Source: Fonsecaea monophora
Lineage: Eukaryota > Ascomycota > Eurotiomycetes > Chaetothyriales > Herpotrichiellaceae
Assembly: GCF_001642475.1 (NCBI RefSeq)
Contig: NW_019173983.1
Span: forward strand, 124,001-188,000
Length of the DNA stretch: 64,000 bases
Direction: 5' to 3'
The notes beneath the pieces were generated by a model. It made no database searches and had not been told where the DNA came from. It worked only from the letters and a program-made list of their open reading frames with translations. The position numbers and the translations under genes are program-made. Shown here piece after piece: positions 33,481 through 45,371 of this stretch. Position 1 is the first letter of the stretch. The number at the start of each line of letters is the position of its first letter.

Positions 33481-34207
33481 TTGATGGAGGAATCCTTTGT
33501 GCTTTGGTGGACGGGGGATAGATGCTAGATGTGGTTGGACTACCAGTATATCACTACTATACATGGTTACCATCAAATGAAACAGACTACTTAGTATCTA
33601 CCTCCCCTAGACGGATCCCCTTCTACTAAAGACCACCACACACAAACACTTACTTAGATTTCCTAAAGATAGAGGATAAAAGAAACAGATTCCCTCGAAT
33701 CCCTCCTTCTTGGCTGTGTAGGTCTTTTAGCTTTGGTGGGGGGGGGATCATCAATCTACGTCGTACATGAATCCGGGGTCTCCAATCATACTACTCCTGT
33801 ATGCTGCAAGGGCTGAATCAAATTCCGATGTACTCGAGCTTTACCTACATAGCTCAGCTGGGTTCGGTGACCTTGGAGATCGACCGGTCTTATAGAGACA
33901 TTTGGCATGAAGTTGCCGAGCCAATCAGCAAGACGAGGAAGATTTTGTACTGGTCGTCAAAGTATGGTCGTCAAGGGACGTTAATACATGTACACTCTTC
34001 CGACCGTAGCCAAAAAACCGGTAGTTAGAAACGAGTCGCTGAAACTCATTTTCAGTGCGCACTCGGTTCAGTTCTCCCGCCAGAGTCTTTTCTGAGTAAG
34101 ATGTTTCTGTGCAGACAAGTGTTGACAATGGCGTACAAAGCCCATCATCAGTCTAGTGACACTCACGCATTGAAGATTCATACATACTACTAGCTTATCC
34201 ATCCAAG
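33481..34207. other. Intergenic, nothing recognised
   Basis: Separates the thioesterase and SDR genes. It contains a G-run near 33740, ACTTAGTA-type elements near 33590 and 33650, and ACTACTAGC near 34185. No gene is supported. Confidence 0.4.
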
Positions 34208-35299
34208 ATGAATGATCTCAAAGGCCTTGTATGTTATTCTTCCTGCCCTTACGTAGTATATTGTGCTTGGTCTCTGCGGTGGAAAGAATCTCTCACAGCG
34301 TCAAGAAGCATAGACACACTAACTGACATATTTTGGCTTCTGTAGGTCGCAATCGTGACCGGCTGTTCTTCAGGAATTGGTCTGGCAAGCTCACAACATT
34401 TTACCGAACTGGGAGCTTCGGTCTTTGGCGTTGACCTCAACCAGCCCCCCGAGGCTCTGGCAGCGCAGACTAACTTTGCTTTTGGCTCTTTCGACCTCCT
34501 CGAGCCGTCGGCACCTCAGGATATCGTCGAAGCGTGCGTCAAGAGGTTCGGCCGAGCCGACATCTTGCTCAACATTGCCGGTGCTCGAGACAATTTTGCA
34601 GGGCTGGAGAAGGTGGATCCCGAAACCTGGAACCGTGTTATGACAGTCAACGTGACAGTCCCTGCATTACTGTCCAAATATGCCGTGGCTGAGTTCAAGA
34701 AGCAAAAGAGTCCGGGGAGTATTATCAATGTGTCGAGCAAGGCCGGCTTGAGCGGCGCCATAGCGGGAACAGCATATACTGCTAGCAAACATGCAATTGT
34801 AAGTCTCACGAGTCTTGACGGAATCTGCCTGATGATAGGCTTGTCGCTCACAAATTGTCAATGCTTGCAGATCGGTCTGAGCAAGAACGTCGCATGGCGC
34901 TATCGCAATGATGGCATCAGATGTAATGCCATCTGTCCGGGCGGTGAGAAGAAGCCTTGATCCTTTCCAAGTCCGTATTCGATGCCTAAACAAACGGTCT
35001 TCTTCTAGGTTTTCTCACGGGTGGTACTCAGGCGATTGATCCGGAAAAGATTGACGCAGAGTCGATGGAGCACTGGAGGTTTGTAACAAATTTTGACCAT
35101 TTCCTGGACAGTTTAGCATGTACCGAGACCAAGTGCTGATGAATTTATTCTCAGGCCTGTCCATTTACTTCATGCAAGTCCTACAGGTCCCGCGGACCCG
35201 ATCAAAGCCGCACGGCTTCTTGCGTTTTTGGCATCACCACAGTCCGCACAAGTCAATGGCGCCATAATACCGATTGACAATGCCTGGAGTTGCACATAG
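34208..35299 (+). CDS. Short-chain dehydrogenase/reductase (SDR)
   Basis: NAD(P)-dependent oxidoreductase of 253 residues from five exons: 34208-34228, 34346-34798, 34871-34943, 35009-35078 and 35155-35299. All borders are GT-AG with matching phase. Exon 1 encodes only MNDLKGL. The Rossmann nucleotide motif is VAIVTGCSSGIGLASS (TGxxxGIG). NIAGARDN corresponds to the NAG motif. The catalytic Ser is in INVSSKAGLSGAIAG and the YxxxK is YTASK. The C-terminal part has RCNAICPGGFLTGG and INGAIIPIDNAWSCT-like strand order (NGAIIPIDNAW). Classical SDR length and order. Position in the thioesterase-SDR-P450 run suggests oxidation of an alcohol made by the P450 or the Ldi-type enzyme; this is inference. 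Confidence 0.88.
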
Positions 35300-35867
35300 T
35301 GACATGGGATTTTCATGACGTGAATTCAAGTGGTGACATCCTATCGTCCCAAATATAACTAGAGCCTGTGGAAATGGATACAGCATAGAATGCAGGGCAC
35401 TTGCATCTTGGCTACTTAGTAGCTTCTTATCTCTTCTTCCGCATCTTTTGTTCAAACCTTGTGCTAACCTACGTCTACTTTTGGCTACAACACCCTTCCA
35501 AATGACTGGCCGGCACCTTTCTGATCAACTTCATTTTATACGTAGTGGGTGCATGACTCGTTATACTTGGTATACATCCTGCCACGAGACTACCCCCGAC
35601 TCGACCAGGGGTCTACGGAATGGCTGGATGAAGGCCCCGGAACTGTGCCGGAATCGGCAAGGAAATTCAACAGCCTACCCATACCTTGTATAAGCATGGT
35701 GGTGCCCTTTGATTCTTTGGTCAAACTTACTGCCACGAAAGGGAGTTTTTATACGACATCTACCATGTACTAGTACTTCCATCAAATTCTACACCTAAAA
35801 ATCACGAGCGTTCACCCAGACATACCAGTACTACTGCCAGTTTCTCAACTCGCTCTCTACCAGGACA
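35300..35867. other. Intergenic upstream of the P450
   Basis: Contains AGTACT at 35772 (within GTACTAGTACTTCC) and at 35827, about 40-95 bp before the P450 start, continuing the motif seen at 30-33 kb. No gene is supported. Confidence 0.4.
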
Positions 35868-37854
35868 ATGGCGCTTGTCACCTTGTTGACTTCTCCGCAA
35901 GCTGTGCTCGCCTTTGGAGGAGCTTTGTTGCTTTTGGTAAGCTTCCAGATGATAATGAAAAGGAAAATACCAAAGCCAGGTCCGACATTTTTAACTCTGT
36001 GATGTCGGGATACAGCCTCTTGTTTACTACGCCAGTCTGGCCATATACAATATCTACTTTCACCCTTTGGCACATTACCCTGGGCCGATACTTGCCCGTG
36101 CCAGCCATTTGTGGCGTCTGAAAGGATACTTGTATGGCACCGAAGCTCACGACATCTTGGAGGCCCATAACAAATATGGCGGTGTCGTTCGCCTTGCACC
36201 GGACGAGTTATCCTACGTGAGCCCAATTGCATGGAAGCAAATCTACGGTCACAAGACGGCGGGTCAGCCAGAATGTCCAAAGGATCCCGGGCATCACGCG
36301 GATCTCAAGATTCAGACCATCCTCAATGCTGATCAGGAATATCACGGTGTCCTCCGCAGGCTGCTCGCGCACAGTTTCTCGGACAAGGCATTGAGGGAGC
36401 AAGAATCAGTCCTGCTCGAGTATGCCGATATCATGGTCCGGAGAATTGGTGAAGAAGGACAGAGCGGAGCACGAGCTGTTGATATAGTGGAATGGTATAA
36501 CGTAAGTTCTCCAAACTGCCTCGAGTTCAAGGAAGGCTCCTCCGTATCATGCTGATAGGAATTGTATCGCTCCAGTTCTTCACCTTTGACGTTATAGGCT
36601 ATCTGAGTGAGTACTTTTCCAGAAAGGATGATGGCCTTGTAATCCCATTATACTAATCGTCGAGCGTTTTTCTACCATTGATATAGCCTATGGTGAAACG
36701 TTCGGCTGTTTGTCCAGCTCCGAGCTACATCCATGGATTGATCTCATGTTTGTCATGGTCAAACAAAAGGCCTTCTACCAATGCCTTCATCGTCTACCAT
36801 CCTTTTTACGACCGGCGTTCAACCACTTCTTCCGCCCTGCCGGGCGTCAAACTACGACGACTGTACCAAAGGGCTTAGCCAGGGTAGTAGTTCCTCATCC
36901 CCCTTCTCCTCCTCCCCCCTCACTCGGCATCTTGTTGCTCTGAACATGGTTTTTACTTGGTACCTTTGATTAGTGAATAGCAAGCTCACTTCTGCTGTTG
37001 ACATACAGGACAAGATTCAAAATCGGATACACTATGAGACCAAGACTCTGGACCTGGTTTTCAAGCTGATCGAGGCATACAAAGACGGCAAAATGTCGTT
37101 TGAACAGCTCGAGAGCAATACCATGGTGCTCATCGTGGGAGGGGCCGAAACTACAGCGACATTATTATCTGGTAACGCCATCTATCTCATCATCTTCTGG
37201 TCCCCTCCCTCTTCATTCTCTTGTGACTCCGTCCTTCTTCCGTCTAACGGGTGGCCCACGTACATAGGCGCGACATACTATCTGCTCACGAATCCAGCCT
37301 CCCTGGCGAGATTGACAAAGGAAGTGCGCACAACCTTTGCCAGCCCGGCGGACATCAACTTGACCTCGGTCAACGGGTGTCCGTATCTGCTCGCCTGCCT
37401 CGAGGAGGCTCTTCGCGTCTACCCACCATCCCCGCAGACACATACTCGCAAAGCCCCGCGCGGAGGGGTCGAGATCGACGGCCAGTTCGTGCCGGAAAAC
37501 ACGACGATCGGTGTCCCCATCTACGCCGCCTGCCACAGCTTCTTGAATTTTGGGGCCCCGGACAAGTTCATCCCGGAGAGGTGGCTGGGGAACGAGGAGT
37601 CGTCGGCCTCCTTTGCGAGAGACCGGAAAGATGCCGCCCAGGTCTTCTCGGTCGGACCGCGTGCTTGCATCGGACGCAATCTGGCACTTTTGGAAATGCG
37701 ACTCGTCATGGCCAAGCTGTTGTGGCATTACGATTTGAAGGATTGTTCCAGTGGCAATGGCAACGGCAGCAACGTGTGGGCAGACCAGAGGATGTACATG
37801 CTCTGGGATAAGCCGCCTCTTATGGTCAAGTTGGTCAAACGGGACTCGGAATAG
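35868..37854 (+). CDS. Cytochrome P450 monooxygenase (isotrichodermin C-15 hydroxylase-like)
   Basis: ER-anchored haem monooxygenase of 510 residues from six exons: 35868-35936, 36016-36501, 36576-36606, 36687-36883, 37009-37171 and 37268-37854. The phases sum correctly. The N-terminal anchor is encoded across the first junction (LLLLPLVYYASLAIY) and followed by HPLAHYPGP. The I-helix oxygen-binding motif is VGGAETTATLLSG. ExxR is EEALRVYPP. The PERW region is FIPERWLGNE. The haem-binding loop is FSVGPRACIGRNLALLEMRL with the Cys ligand. The layout resembles the fungal CYP group around isotrichodermin/trichothecene C-15 hydroxylases. The downstream convergent gene is a TRI12-type pump. No trichothecene genes (for example a trichodiene synthase) are present, so that comparison is only about family. 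Confidence 0.9.
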
Positions 37855-38110
37855 AAAAAAAAAAAAACATTTGCACTGTGTTGAGGTATCGTCTCATGAA
37901 GAGTGAGTGGGTGTGGGTATACGAAACATGCTTCTTGAGCCATACATAGCAAAGGAATATATATACATATATATATATTTTCACAATTTAACAATAAAGG
38001 ACGTTACACGTATTTTCATTGCCCCCAACGAGCAGACATATTGCGTGCATGGCAATTCTCTCTGAATGACATACATTCTCAGGCTCGCTCTTCCGCCTCG
38101 CTTTTCCCTT

Positions 38111-40218
38111 TCACAGATCTCCCTCAGCCGCCTTGATGTCCTCCGCATGAGTGGCTGTTGCTTCTCCGCCGGCCTTTGGCTTCTCATCATATGTCATGTG
38201 TTGTGCGACCTTCTTGGTCAAGTGATGAGACAGCTGAGCACTCATCAGTTATGAGGGTTGCGGAGCGGACATGATCATCATGATTTGCAGAGTTGGGAGA
38301 GAAAAGACTTACATCTTTAGTTGCGACGGCACAGAAGAAGGCAATGACACCGAATGGGATCGAGGTAAGCCACACATATCTGAAGGAGGCCAGATAGGCC
38401 TTTTTCAGAGCCAGCGCCGACGACTCGAGAATTGTGGATGTCACGCCTGGTATCGAGGTGAGTGGGACGTCGGTGACGACACCGGTCAGGACACCGAGCA
38501 GCTCCGGGAGCGAATCTTCAGGAAGACCAGCCTCGATGGCTGCGGCAGATACGTATTCCGGAACGAGCGCTGCAGATCGGTCTTGGAAGATGGTGAGGTA
38601 GATGGCACTGCCGGCGGAGCCGCCCATACTGCGTACCAGGCCGAGTGCACCGGTCGCGAAACCGATCCATTCGTCCGGTGTCGCCAGTTGTACCAAGAGG
38701 ATGGTGAGCAGCTCAATGATGCCGATGCCTAAAGTTTGTTGCAAAAAGCGAGTTAGTTAGAGTGTTTTTCGCATGATGTGTAATGAGAATCCAGGAATAT
38801 ATCATTGAAAAACATACCAATTCCAGCCATGAACGAAAAGGCCAGCGCCATGGACTTGCGAGTCTCGTCAACCAGACACATCATCGGAATGAAGAGGACT
38901 TGCAGCAGGACTCCAAAGCTCAGAATATTCCGTGTACCGATTTTGGGTCCAAGAAAAGGTAACAATATTGCTGCCCCCGAGCCACCCAAATTTGTGCCGA
39001 TGCCGAACGTAAAACCATCAATGCCGACCTTTGACCAACTATTCCCCTCAAAGATGAGGGTGAGGTAGGTTGGCCAGAACACCTGGAGAGAGTAGAATAA
39101 CATGCCGCCAACACCGGCACAGATGAGGATCAGAGTGAAGGTGCGGATGCGGCGGAAAAGATACGGATGCAGCAGCGGGTTGCGTGCCCATTTGGCTTCG
39201 TAGACACCAAGGAGAATGATGACGATGCAGCCCGTGATGAACGGCCCCAGAAACCGTCCACTTGTCGCGCCGTACTCTGGTACCCAACAGATTCCCATCA
39301 GGAAGAGAGTCGGACCGATCTGGCTCCGTATTAGCAACGATGGTCTTGAAAAGTCAGGGTAACCCCCTTTACCATGATACCAAGTATACCAATGTAGTCG
39401 AAGGATTTCAGGATTTCCCTCCTGCTACCAGCAGGCCGCGCCAGTGCCGGCGCTGGAAAATAGGTCACGGCCACGGCCACTGTACCGACGATATTGCAGG
39501 CCAGAGACATCCAGAAGATAGTCCTCCACTTTGGGCCGGTGTTGAAGGATACGGCATGACCGATGAGAGAGCCACACATGACAAAGCCAGCAGAGCCGAG
39601 ACTGATGATGCCGATGACGATGCCTCGTGTTCGCGTTGGCACCAGCTCGGCGATACAAGCGAACGTGGTGAGACAGCCCGCTTGGTTCAGGCCCTGGAAA
39701 ATGAAAGCCACGATAGCTGCCGCAGAAAAAATTGATTTAGTTTCTTCTCAGGTTTCTTCTCATCTCTGGTTTCTTGTCAGAATCTTACCGGCGGTCATGT
39801 CCTGTGCAGTGATGCCGAGAATACACCCGATGATGGCAGCAATGCCGCACCCGATGATGAACCATCTTCGACCGACGAGATCAGAGAGTGCGCCCGTGAG
39901 GATGATACCAGTTCCGGCAGCGACAGTCCACGCATTGGCCATCCAGCTGTATTCGGGACTGGGCCCAACATCTTCATTGATGATGGTGATGACTGGGACC
40001 AGGCAGAGGAAGGTAGCAAGAGAAACAATGTAGAGCCAACCCATGGAAACAACTGCCAGCCAAGTCCTCATTGGGACGCGGGTCACTACCTGGTCGAGTC
40101 TGGTGACTTCGTGCTCGTGCATTTGTATCTCATCGTCACCAAAAAGAGTGGGGTGGTGGTGCTCCAAGGCAGTGTTGGCGGCAGTAACACCTTGGTGCTT
40201 CTCGTGGTCAGGGGACAT
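38111..40218 (-). CDS. MFS efflux transporter, TRI12 family
   Basis: Multi-spanning drug/metabolite:H+ antiporter. I chose ATG 40218 (MSPDHEKHQGVTAANTALEH); a longer frame upstream starts only with GTG. Introns were found after GITAQDMTA, ILGIM, AGIG and AVATKD, all GT-AG in phase. The family signatures are RLDQVVTRVPMRTWLAVVSM, LATFLCLVPVITIINEDVG, the A-motif-like GALSDLVGRRWF, and RTRGIVIGIISLGSAGF. About 14 hydrophobic segments are visible. The cytosolic C-tail is Lys/Glu-rich (HLTKKVAQHMTYDEKPKAGG). It is convergent with the P450. The family exports fungal secondary metabolites or siderophores; export of this cluster's product is an inference from position. Confidence 0.88.
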
Positions 40219-41212
40219 GGTGTCATAGACGTCCTTTTGATGTGTTTCGAAGACAAAAGTGGAAAACGAAAGCACTGTAGCGAGAGGGAAGATGTATCAA
40301 CTCCGAGTGCCGATAGATGTTAATATCGCTGGAGCAATACAACCTGCCGCACTTTCGTGGCAGAGAGCCTCTACTAAATATTCCGAGCTCGTCTCATCTC
40401 TTGGGTGCCACGCTACCTAACTAAAGCTGTCCAGAAATCCTGGGGTATGAGAAAAGCAAAGGTAATCCGGAGATGGAATTGTTCTTGCCACTTGGCGGAA
40501 TATCGAGACCCAGATACCGAACAAGCACGATTCTATAGTTCCGCTTTCGAGGAGGCTGGCTTCAGATCCCCCGGAACCACCATTTCATCTGCTTCCACTG
40601 TTCCGGCTTTAGACCTCACAGATCGACCCCGACGCCATGTGAGTATTGACCGAGGACATTGGGATCATGTACAACTGTCACGGCGACTAGCAAACTTTAT
40701 GTACTATACACCATTAGCGCAACGCTAGTCCCCGCAGGAGGAACTGAACTCCACAGCTTGAACCTCTTATTGGAGAGCACTATATATAATAGTTAACAAG
40801 TCAAGCTTCGTCAGACATAAGGTATAAGGAGTACGGTAACTAACGGATAGTATAATCAAGTGGATAATATAAGTTTGGCACGAGAGAGTCCAAGCCAACT
40901 AGCTCTTGACCTTCCTCCTCACACCCCGCTCCTGCGGTCGCACAAGGGCATGTCGTAAGAGACACGTGCCAGGTCGTTGGCAACGACATATGGACCATCC
41001 GTACTTCTTGCGCTGAATTGAAGAACTAAGTTCCCTTGAAACTGCATCGGTAATAATGAATGAAACTCGTGTTGCGGTCATTCTTTTCAACTTGCGCCCA
41101 GGCTTACCGATACTTATACTCCTTCATCCAGCCCATTCACACATTGGGCGTAAAAGAACTCCGTTCAAGCTCACCAAAACATCTTCACCACTCAAGTCTG
41201 ACTGAACTGAAA
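40219..41212. other. Divergent promoter region, MFS pump / cupin
   Basis: A 994-bp region with short frames only. A stretch near 40,780-40,870 is AT-rich (TATATATAATAGTTAAC). Nothing further is recognised. Confidence 0.4.
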
Positions 41213-41656
41213 ATGTCTGATACGAAAAGTTCCGGGAGAAAACCCAACATGGTAATCAGTCGGTCCTCGAGAGATGGCTCAGCATCTTTCAATGCCACAG
41301 AGGTGTCGAAAAAGTTCACTGGGGGGGCCGTGTGGGTTGACACAGTCCTTGCCGCCGAGGGTATTCTGGTGCACAATGTCAACTTTGCACCAGGTACACG
41401 TTCGTTCTGGCACTGGCATGAGAAAGGCCAGGTGTTGCGCGTCACGGCAGGGTGTGGCTGGCTCTGCGATCGGGGAGCCAAGCCGGTGCGAATCAACGTC
41501 GGAGACGTCATCTGGTGTCCTCCCAGTACCGAACACTGGCATGGAGCCGACGATCAAAGCTACATGGTCCACCAAGCTGTATCTCTCGGCAGTGTGAGGT
41601 TTATGGAAGAAGTGTCGGACGACACCTACCAGGCGAAGACCGACTCTAAGGCATAG
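41213..41656 (+). CDS. Small cupin-domain protein
   Basis: A 147-residue single-domain protein from ATG 41213 (MSDTKSSGRKPNMVISRSSR), one exon. An in-frame stretch upstream (from about 41060) has no ATG with family similarity. The cupin motif 1 region is FAPGTRSFWHWHEKGQVLRV, where two His and a downstream Glu are candidate metal ligands. Motif 2 is GDVIWCPPSTEHWHG with the distal His. Such carboxymuconolactone-decarboxylase/quercetinase-like small cupins act as isomerases, dioxygenases or decarboxylases in fungal pathways. The exact reaction cannot be read from the sequence. It lies between the MFS pump and the Ldi-type gene. Confidence 0.82.
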   Translation: MSDTKSSGRKPNMVISRSSRDGSASFNATEVSKKFTGGAVWVDTVLAAEGILVHNVNFAPGTRSFWHWHEKGQVLRVTAGCGWLCDRGAKPVRINVGDVIWCPPSTEHWHGADDQSYMVHQAVSLGSVRFMEEVSDDTYQAKTDSKA

Positions 41657-42265
41657 GCATCTGTGGAAGCCCTTTGCATGATGAGCTAGCTTGGAGGGCA
41701 AACAATGCTCTCGGTTGACGACCTTAAGAGCAGAAGAATTTAATAAATGGTCCTCACTGAATGAAAGTCACCTGTGCTTCCCCGGCTTTGGCCTGCCAGC
41801 CCCATGGGGATCCGGAAGAGGAGAATGGATCATTCTAGAGCCAAGAGTCGACACAAGGGCCAGCATAGCACTGATAGAATTGCACGACTCGTAGAGATCA
41901 CTCTCAAGTACAATAGGTCAGGCAATTCCGGAACCAAACCCGTAGGATAGCCACGAATAGGTGGAATTCCCGATTTCAAGCAATGTTCCAACGACCACAA
42001 AAGTATAGTATGGGACGTTGCTAACCTCATAACGGGACCGAAACAAATTTGGATCAACGTCGGGGCATTCTAACATGGACTTGCTCCGGAGACACGTGGG
42101 ACAGTCAGATGCATTTCACCAGTTTGCTGCTGCCATTGAAACAGTTGTTCAAGCTGGCAACGATATCCAATACCGTTCATGTCTCGTGTTTAATTGACAC
42201 GTCATCCTGTTTCTTTTTCTTTTCATTTTTCAACAAGCCAATTTCACAGTCGTGAATGGACCTTT
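41657..42265. other. Convergent intergenic region, nothing recognised
   Basis: Between the cupin (plus) and the Ldi-type gene (minus). It should hold both 3' ends; a T-rich stretch lies at 42209-42230. Confidence 0.4.
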
Positions 42266-44725
42266 TTACGACTGGGCGAATTTGACAACCGTCCTGCCAT
42301 TGAGAGTCACGGAAAGTGTGGCCTCGCCCTGGAAGTCGGAGACAAACTCCCTGCCGTGATCAAATGTGTAAGTGGTGTTCGGTTTCAGCTGCTTGATTGG
42401 TAACGACACATCCCTTTTCTCGGCTCCTGGGTATAGAACGAGGTCGAGGTCCGTTCCGGTACGGGAGATTGCCTTTGCAACCAGAACCTGGAAAGAATTG
42501 TTAGCTCGATACCGACATGTTTGAAGTTGGTTTGAAAGCCGAGATTTTACTTCGGGGTATTTGACGTCGCTGAGATATGGCCCGTTCTTGACAGCGTCAC
42601 TCATCGGCTGGGTGATGGCTCTCACATAGCCTTTTATTGTGTTGATGCGCCCACGGAATATCTGTCCCTTCATCAGCAAAGAGACGTTGTCGTACCAAAC
42701 GACACCGTCTTTCTCGGTCCGTTGAAAATCTGCATTCGCGTCGATCAGTTTCAAAATCGCATCCGCGGCAACTTTGTCCCCGAGCTCTCGGGCAGCGAGC
42801 AGACTTGTCCCGTACAATGCGGCCTTGGACCCCTTGTAGTTACCGGGATCGATAAAGTCGGCGCCTTGGAGCCCTTTGAACTTCATGTTCCCTTTTTCGT
42901 CCACTTCCATATACTCCTTGCGGCAAATGGCATATGCGCGCAGAGCAATGTCGGGAAGAACCGCGCCAGACAAGCAGCAGACTGAAAAGTCGTTCATGGC
43001 TCCTACTAAGCCGGGAATACGAAATCCTAGCACTGAGAGTGAGCACGTCACAGTTCAAAGGCACAAGGCTTTCTTTCTTACCTGTCAAATGTGATCGTAT
43101 GGGATGGACGCTGCCATCGGCTGCCTGGGGAAGACCGACTTAGCGACCAACAATAGTAATAAGAACAGAGGCCACTTACCATGAAATCATCGATGAAAGC
43201 TTCGCGAAACTGCTGTTTGATCTCCTCGGCAAACGACGTCCCCTTGTTGGCGTCGTTCGCAACCAACGCATTCATGCCTTGGAGGTTGCAGAAAGTATAG
43301 ATCCAGTTTGGCTGGGGAGCAAAGTTAGATCAACACGTATCCCGCAAGTTCCAGTGAAAATGAACAAATACTTGCTTCACAAGCATAAAGGCAGTATTGA
43401 GATTTTCGAAAGTTACTCATCAGGGCGTCCACCAATATACCAGATGAGACTTTGTATTTGTGAGTATCGTCGATGACAAGTTCCAGGGCGCCGTCTTTGG
43501 AGAAACAGTCATCGCCGGTGGCCCCTTCATACATTGCCAATGCAAGCAGGAGAATCCCCGTGAGCATGATATTGTCCACGCGATATGGGTGGAAATTGGT
43601 TGACTGCGACATGTCAGTCAGACCCGTTCGGCACAAGGGAAACAAGAGATCTTACAAGCTTCCCCCACAGAACTTCCCATTTCCAATAATTGAGGACCTT
43701 CTTCTGGCAGGACTTGAGTATCACTTTATTCTGCGCTTCTTGAAGGTAGCCTCCGCGGAATGAGGGCGTGTAGAGTTTGTTTGCGAATGACAGCGAGTAA
43801 CTCAGCTCGTTCAGCTGGTAGCGGAGAGCCGAAGTTTGGAATTGGTCAATATCTGTGAAGTTGTTCCTAGGTCGATAATGGGCACTTAGACTTCGAGCAA
43901 GCATCGAATCAACATCTTCAGGTACCCTTACCAATCATCCATCCCCTGGTTGGCAACGTTGATGAGGAATCGTAGCTGGCCCAACTCTTCCGGTTGAAGC
44001 TCTAGTCCTTCTGTTGGCACGGAACTCGTGGCGTCCCGAGCAATCTGGTCGACTACTGTTGGGAGATAGCGATTCCGCATGTCTCGTTTCTCCAGAGCGG
44101 CTGATGCATCTTTGTGCACGTAATAGACGATATATCCGCATGCGGTTGCTGCAAGCAGAGGAACAACATAAATACTGTACGTTGTGGTCTTTGCCGCAAA
44201 TGGAAAACAAGGCATGAAAAGCGCAAGGCCGGGCCAAGTCAAGAAAGGTGCCACAATGTTGCCAGTGGCAAACCAAAGAAAGAGACTGACTGCAAAGAGG
44301 ACCCTTGACGACTGAACATCAGTTGGGTTTCTCCCTTTCCGTATTGTCACTCTTTGGGGGAACTCACAATGTCAAAGGGAACCCCAAAAGCCATGCACCC
44401 CCAGCTCCAATAAACGAGCCACCAGGAAATAGCAGTGCTAGGCCAGCATGTTGTAGCCGGGGGCTGGCATCAAAAAAGAAAGAAGATACGGCCAGGACAG
44501 CACATGTGATATAGATTCGGGAGGTGGCTCTAGCGTATTTCGCTGTCACAGACCCTTTCCCGGCGCTGCTTGGGATTTCGGGCGCAAAGTCATCGTCGTG
44601 GCCTTTTAATGGAACCTGAGCCAGCGTAGGCTGTTAGCCAACACGTCAATCCATAGATAGAACGAGAGCGAGAGGTGAAAGAATACCATCGTGGCTGTGG
44701 CCGCCGTTGTCAGAGTTGGCGCCAT
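42266..44725 (-). CDS. Membrane-anchored linalool dehydratase/isomerase (Ldi)-family protein
   Basis: Nine exons encode 656 residues: 44725-44687, 44615-44368, 44303-43932, 43866-43656, 43603-43376, 43311-43180, 43124-43082, 43026-42551 and 42487-42266. Phases close exactly. ATG 44725 (MAPTLTTAATATMVPLKGHD) was chosen because the nearby ATGs give the wrong phase at intron 1. An N-terminal membrane region (about residues 45-170) contains several hydrophobic helices, including YITCAVLAVSSFFFDA, VLFAVSLFLWFATGNIV and YSIYVVPLLAATACGYIVYY. The catalytic-type domain then carries NFHPYRVDNIMLTGILLLAL and CEPNWIYTFCN. Its two Cys are nine residues apart, the same spacing as the active-site Cys171 and Cys180 of Castellaniella LinD. 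Bacterial LinD hydrates myrcene to linalool and isomerises linalool to geraniol. The fungal substrate is unknown. Intron 5 (43312-43375) is GC-AG. Confidence 0.75.
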
Positions 44726-45371
44726 ACATGTAGTTGTGATGCATATACTGGAAGGCAGTGGAGTGTGGGAAAAAGCAATCAAAGAACAGCTGGTTAACCC
44801 CCTTTGTCTAAAGACTTCTGGACTTCATAAACCCGGAAGTGCCTGGAAAAGGTCTGATCCTGCGAGGAGACCTCCCACTCTTCAACCATGTCGTTCTGAG
44901 GAAACGAGTCGTGCTGATGAACCTCTGCCAGAGACCAGTGCCATAAATGGGCAGCACTGAGGGGTTCAGGACGAATCTGTCAAAGAATTTCACCAATTTC
45001 AGTCGATTCTAGCAAGGATTAGTCTCTAATGAGCAAGATATGAGTCCCCGCCCAGATGGCCTGTCTTTGGTGAAGGCTCTGCAAAGAAAACTCTCCCAGT
45101 CTGGCTCCATTCTGGAACTTTGTAGTCTTTAGCAAGTTCACACTAGTTCTCGCTTACGATTCGCGGGAAACGACCAGGCCTTTCAGCCTCAGATTATTCT
45201 CCCCGAGGACCGTCTCACGTTTGTTAGCTAGGCCAGCCGTCCCAAAAAGTCGGGGGTGACGACCTGGTAGAGTTCCAGTTCTGTAGGACGGAGGACAAGA
45301 GAGCTCGGCATAAGCATATGATCGCGTTCATGTGTGATGATTTTGGATGAGTTGAGTATCAGAGTTTGGCA
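44726..45371. other. Intergenic upstream of the Ldi-family gene
   Basis: The promoter of the Ldi-family gene (minus) and the region before the small hypothetical frame (plus). Nothing is recognised. Confidence 0.35.

Noticed and set aside
35868..40218. Reading the P450 plus TRI12-type pump as a trichothecene cluster
   Set aside because: No trichodiene synthase, acetyltransferase or TRI regulators are present; these families occur in many unrelated clusters.
40405..40728. 107-codon frame upstream of the MFS gene
   Set aside because: Arg-rich, unsupported by any motif; likely chance.
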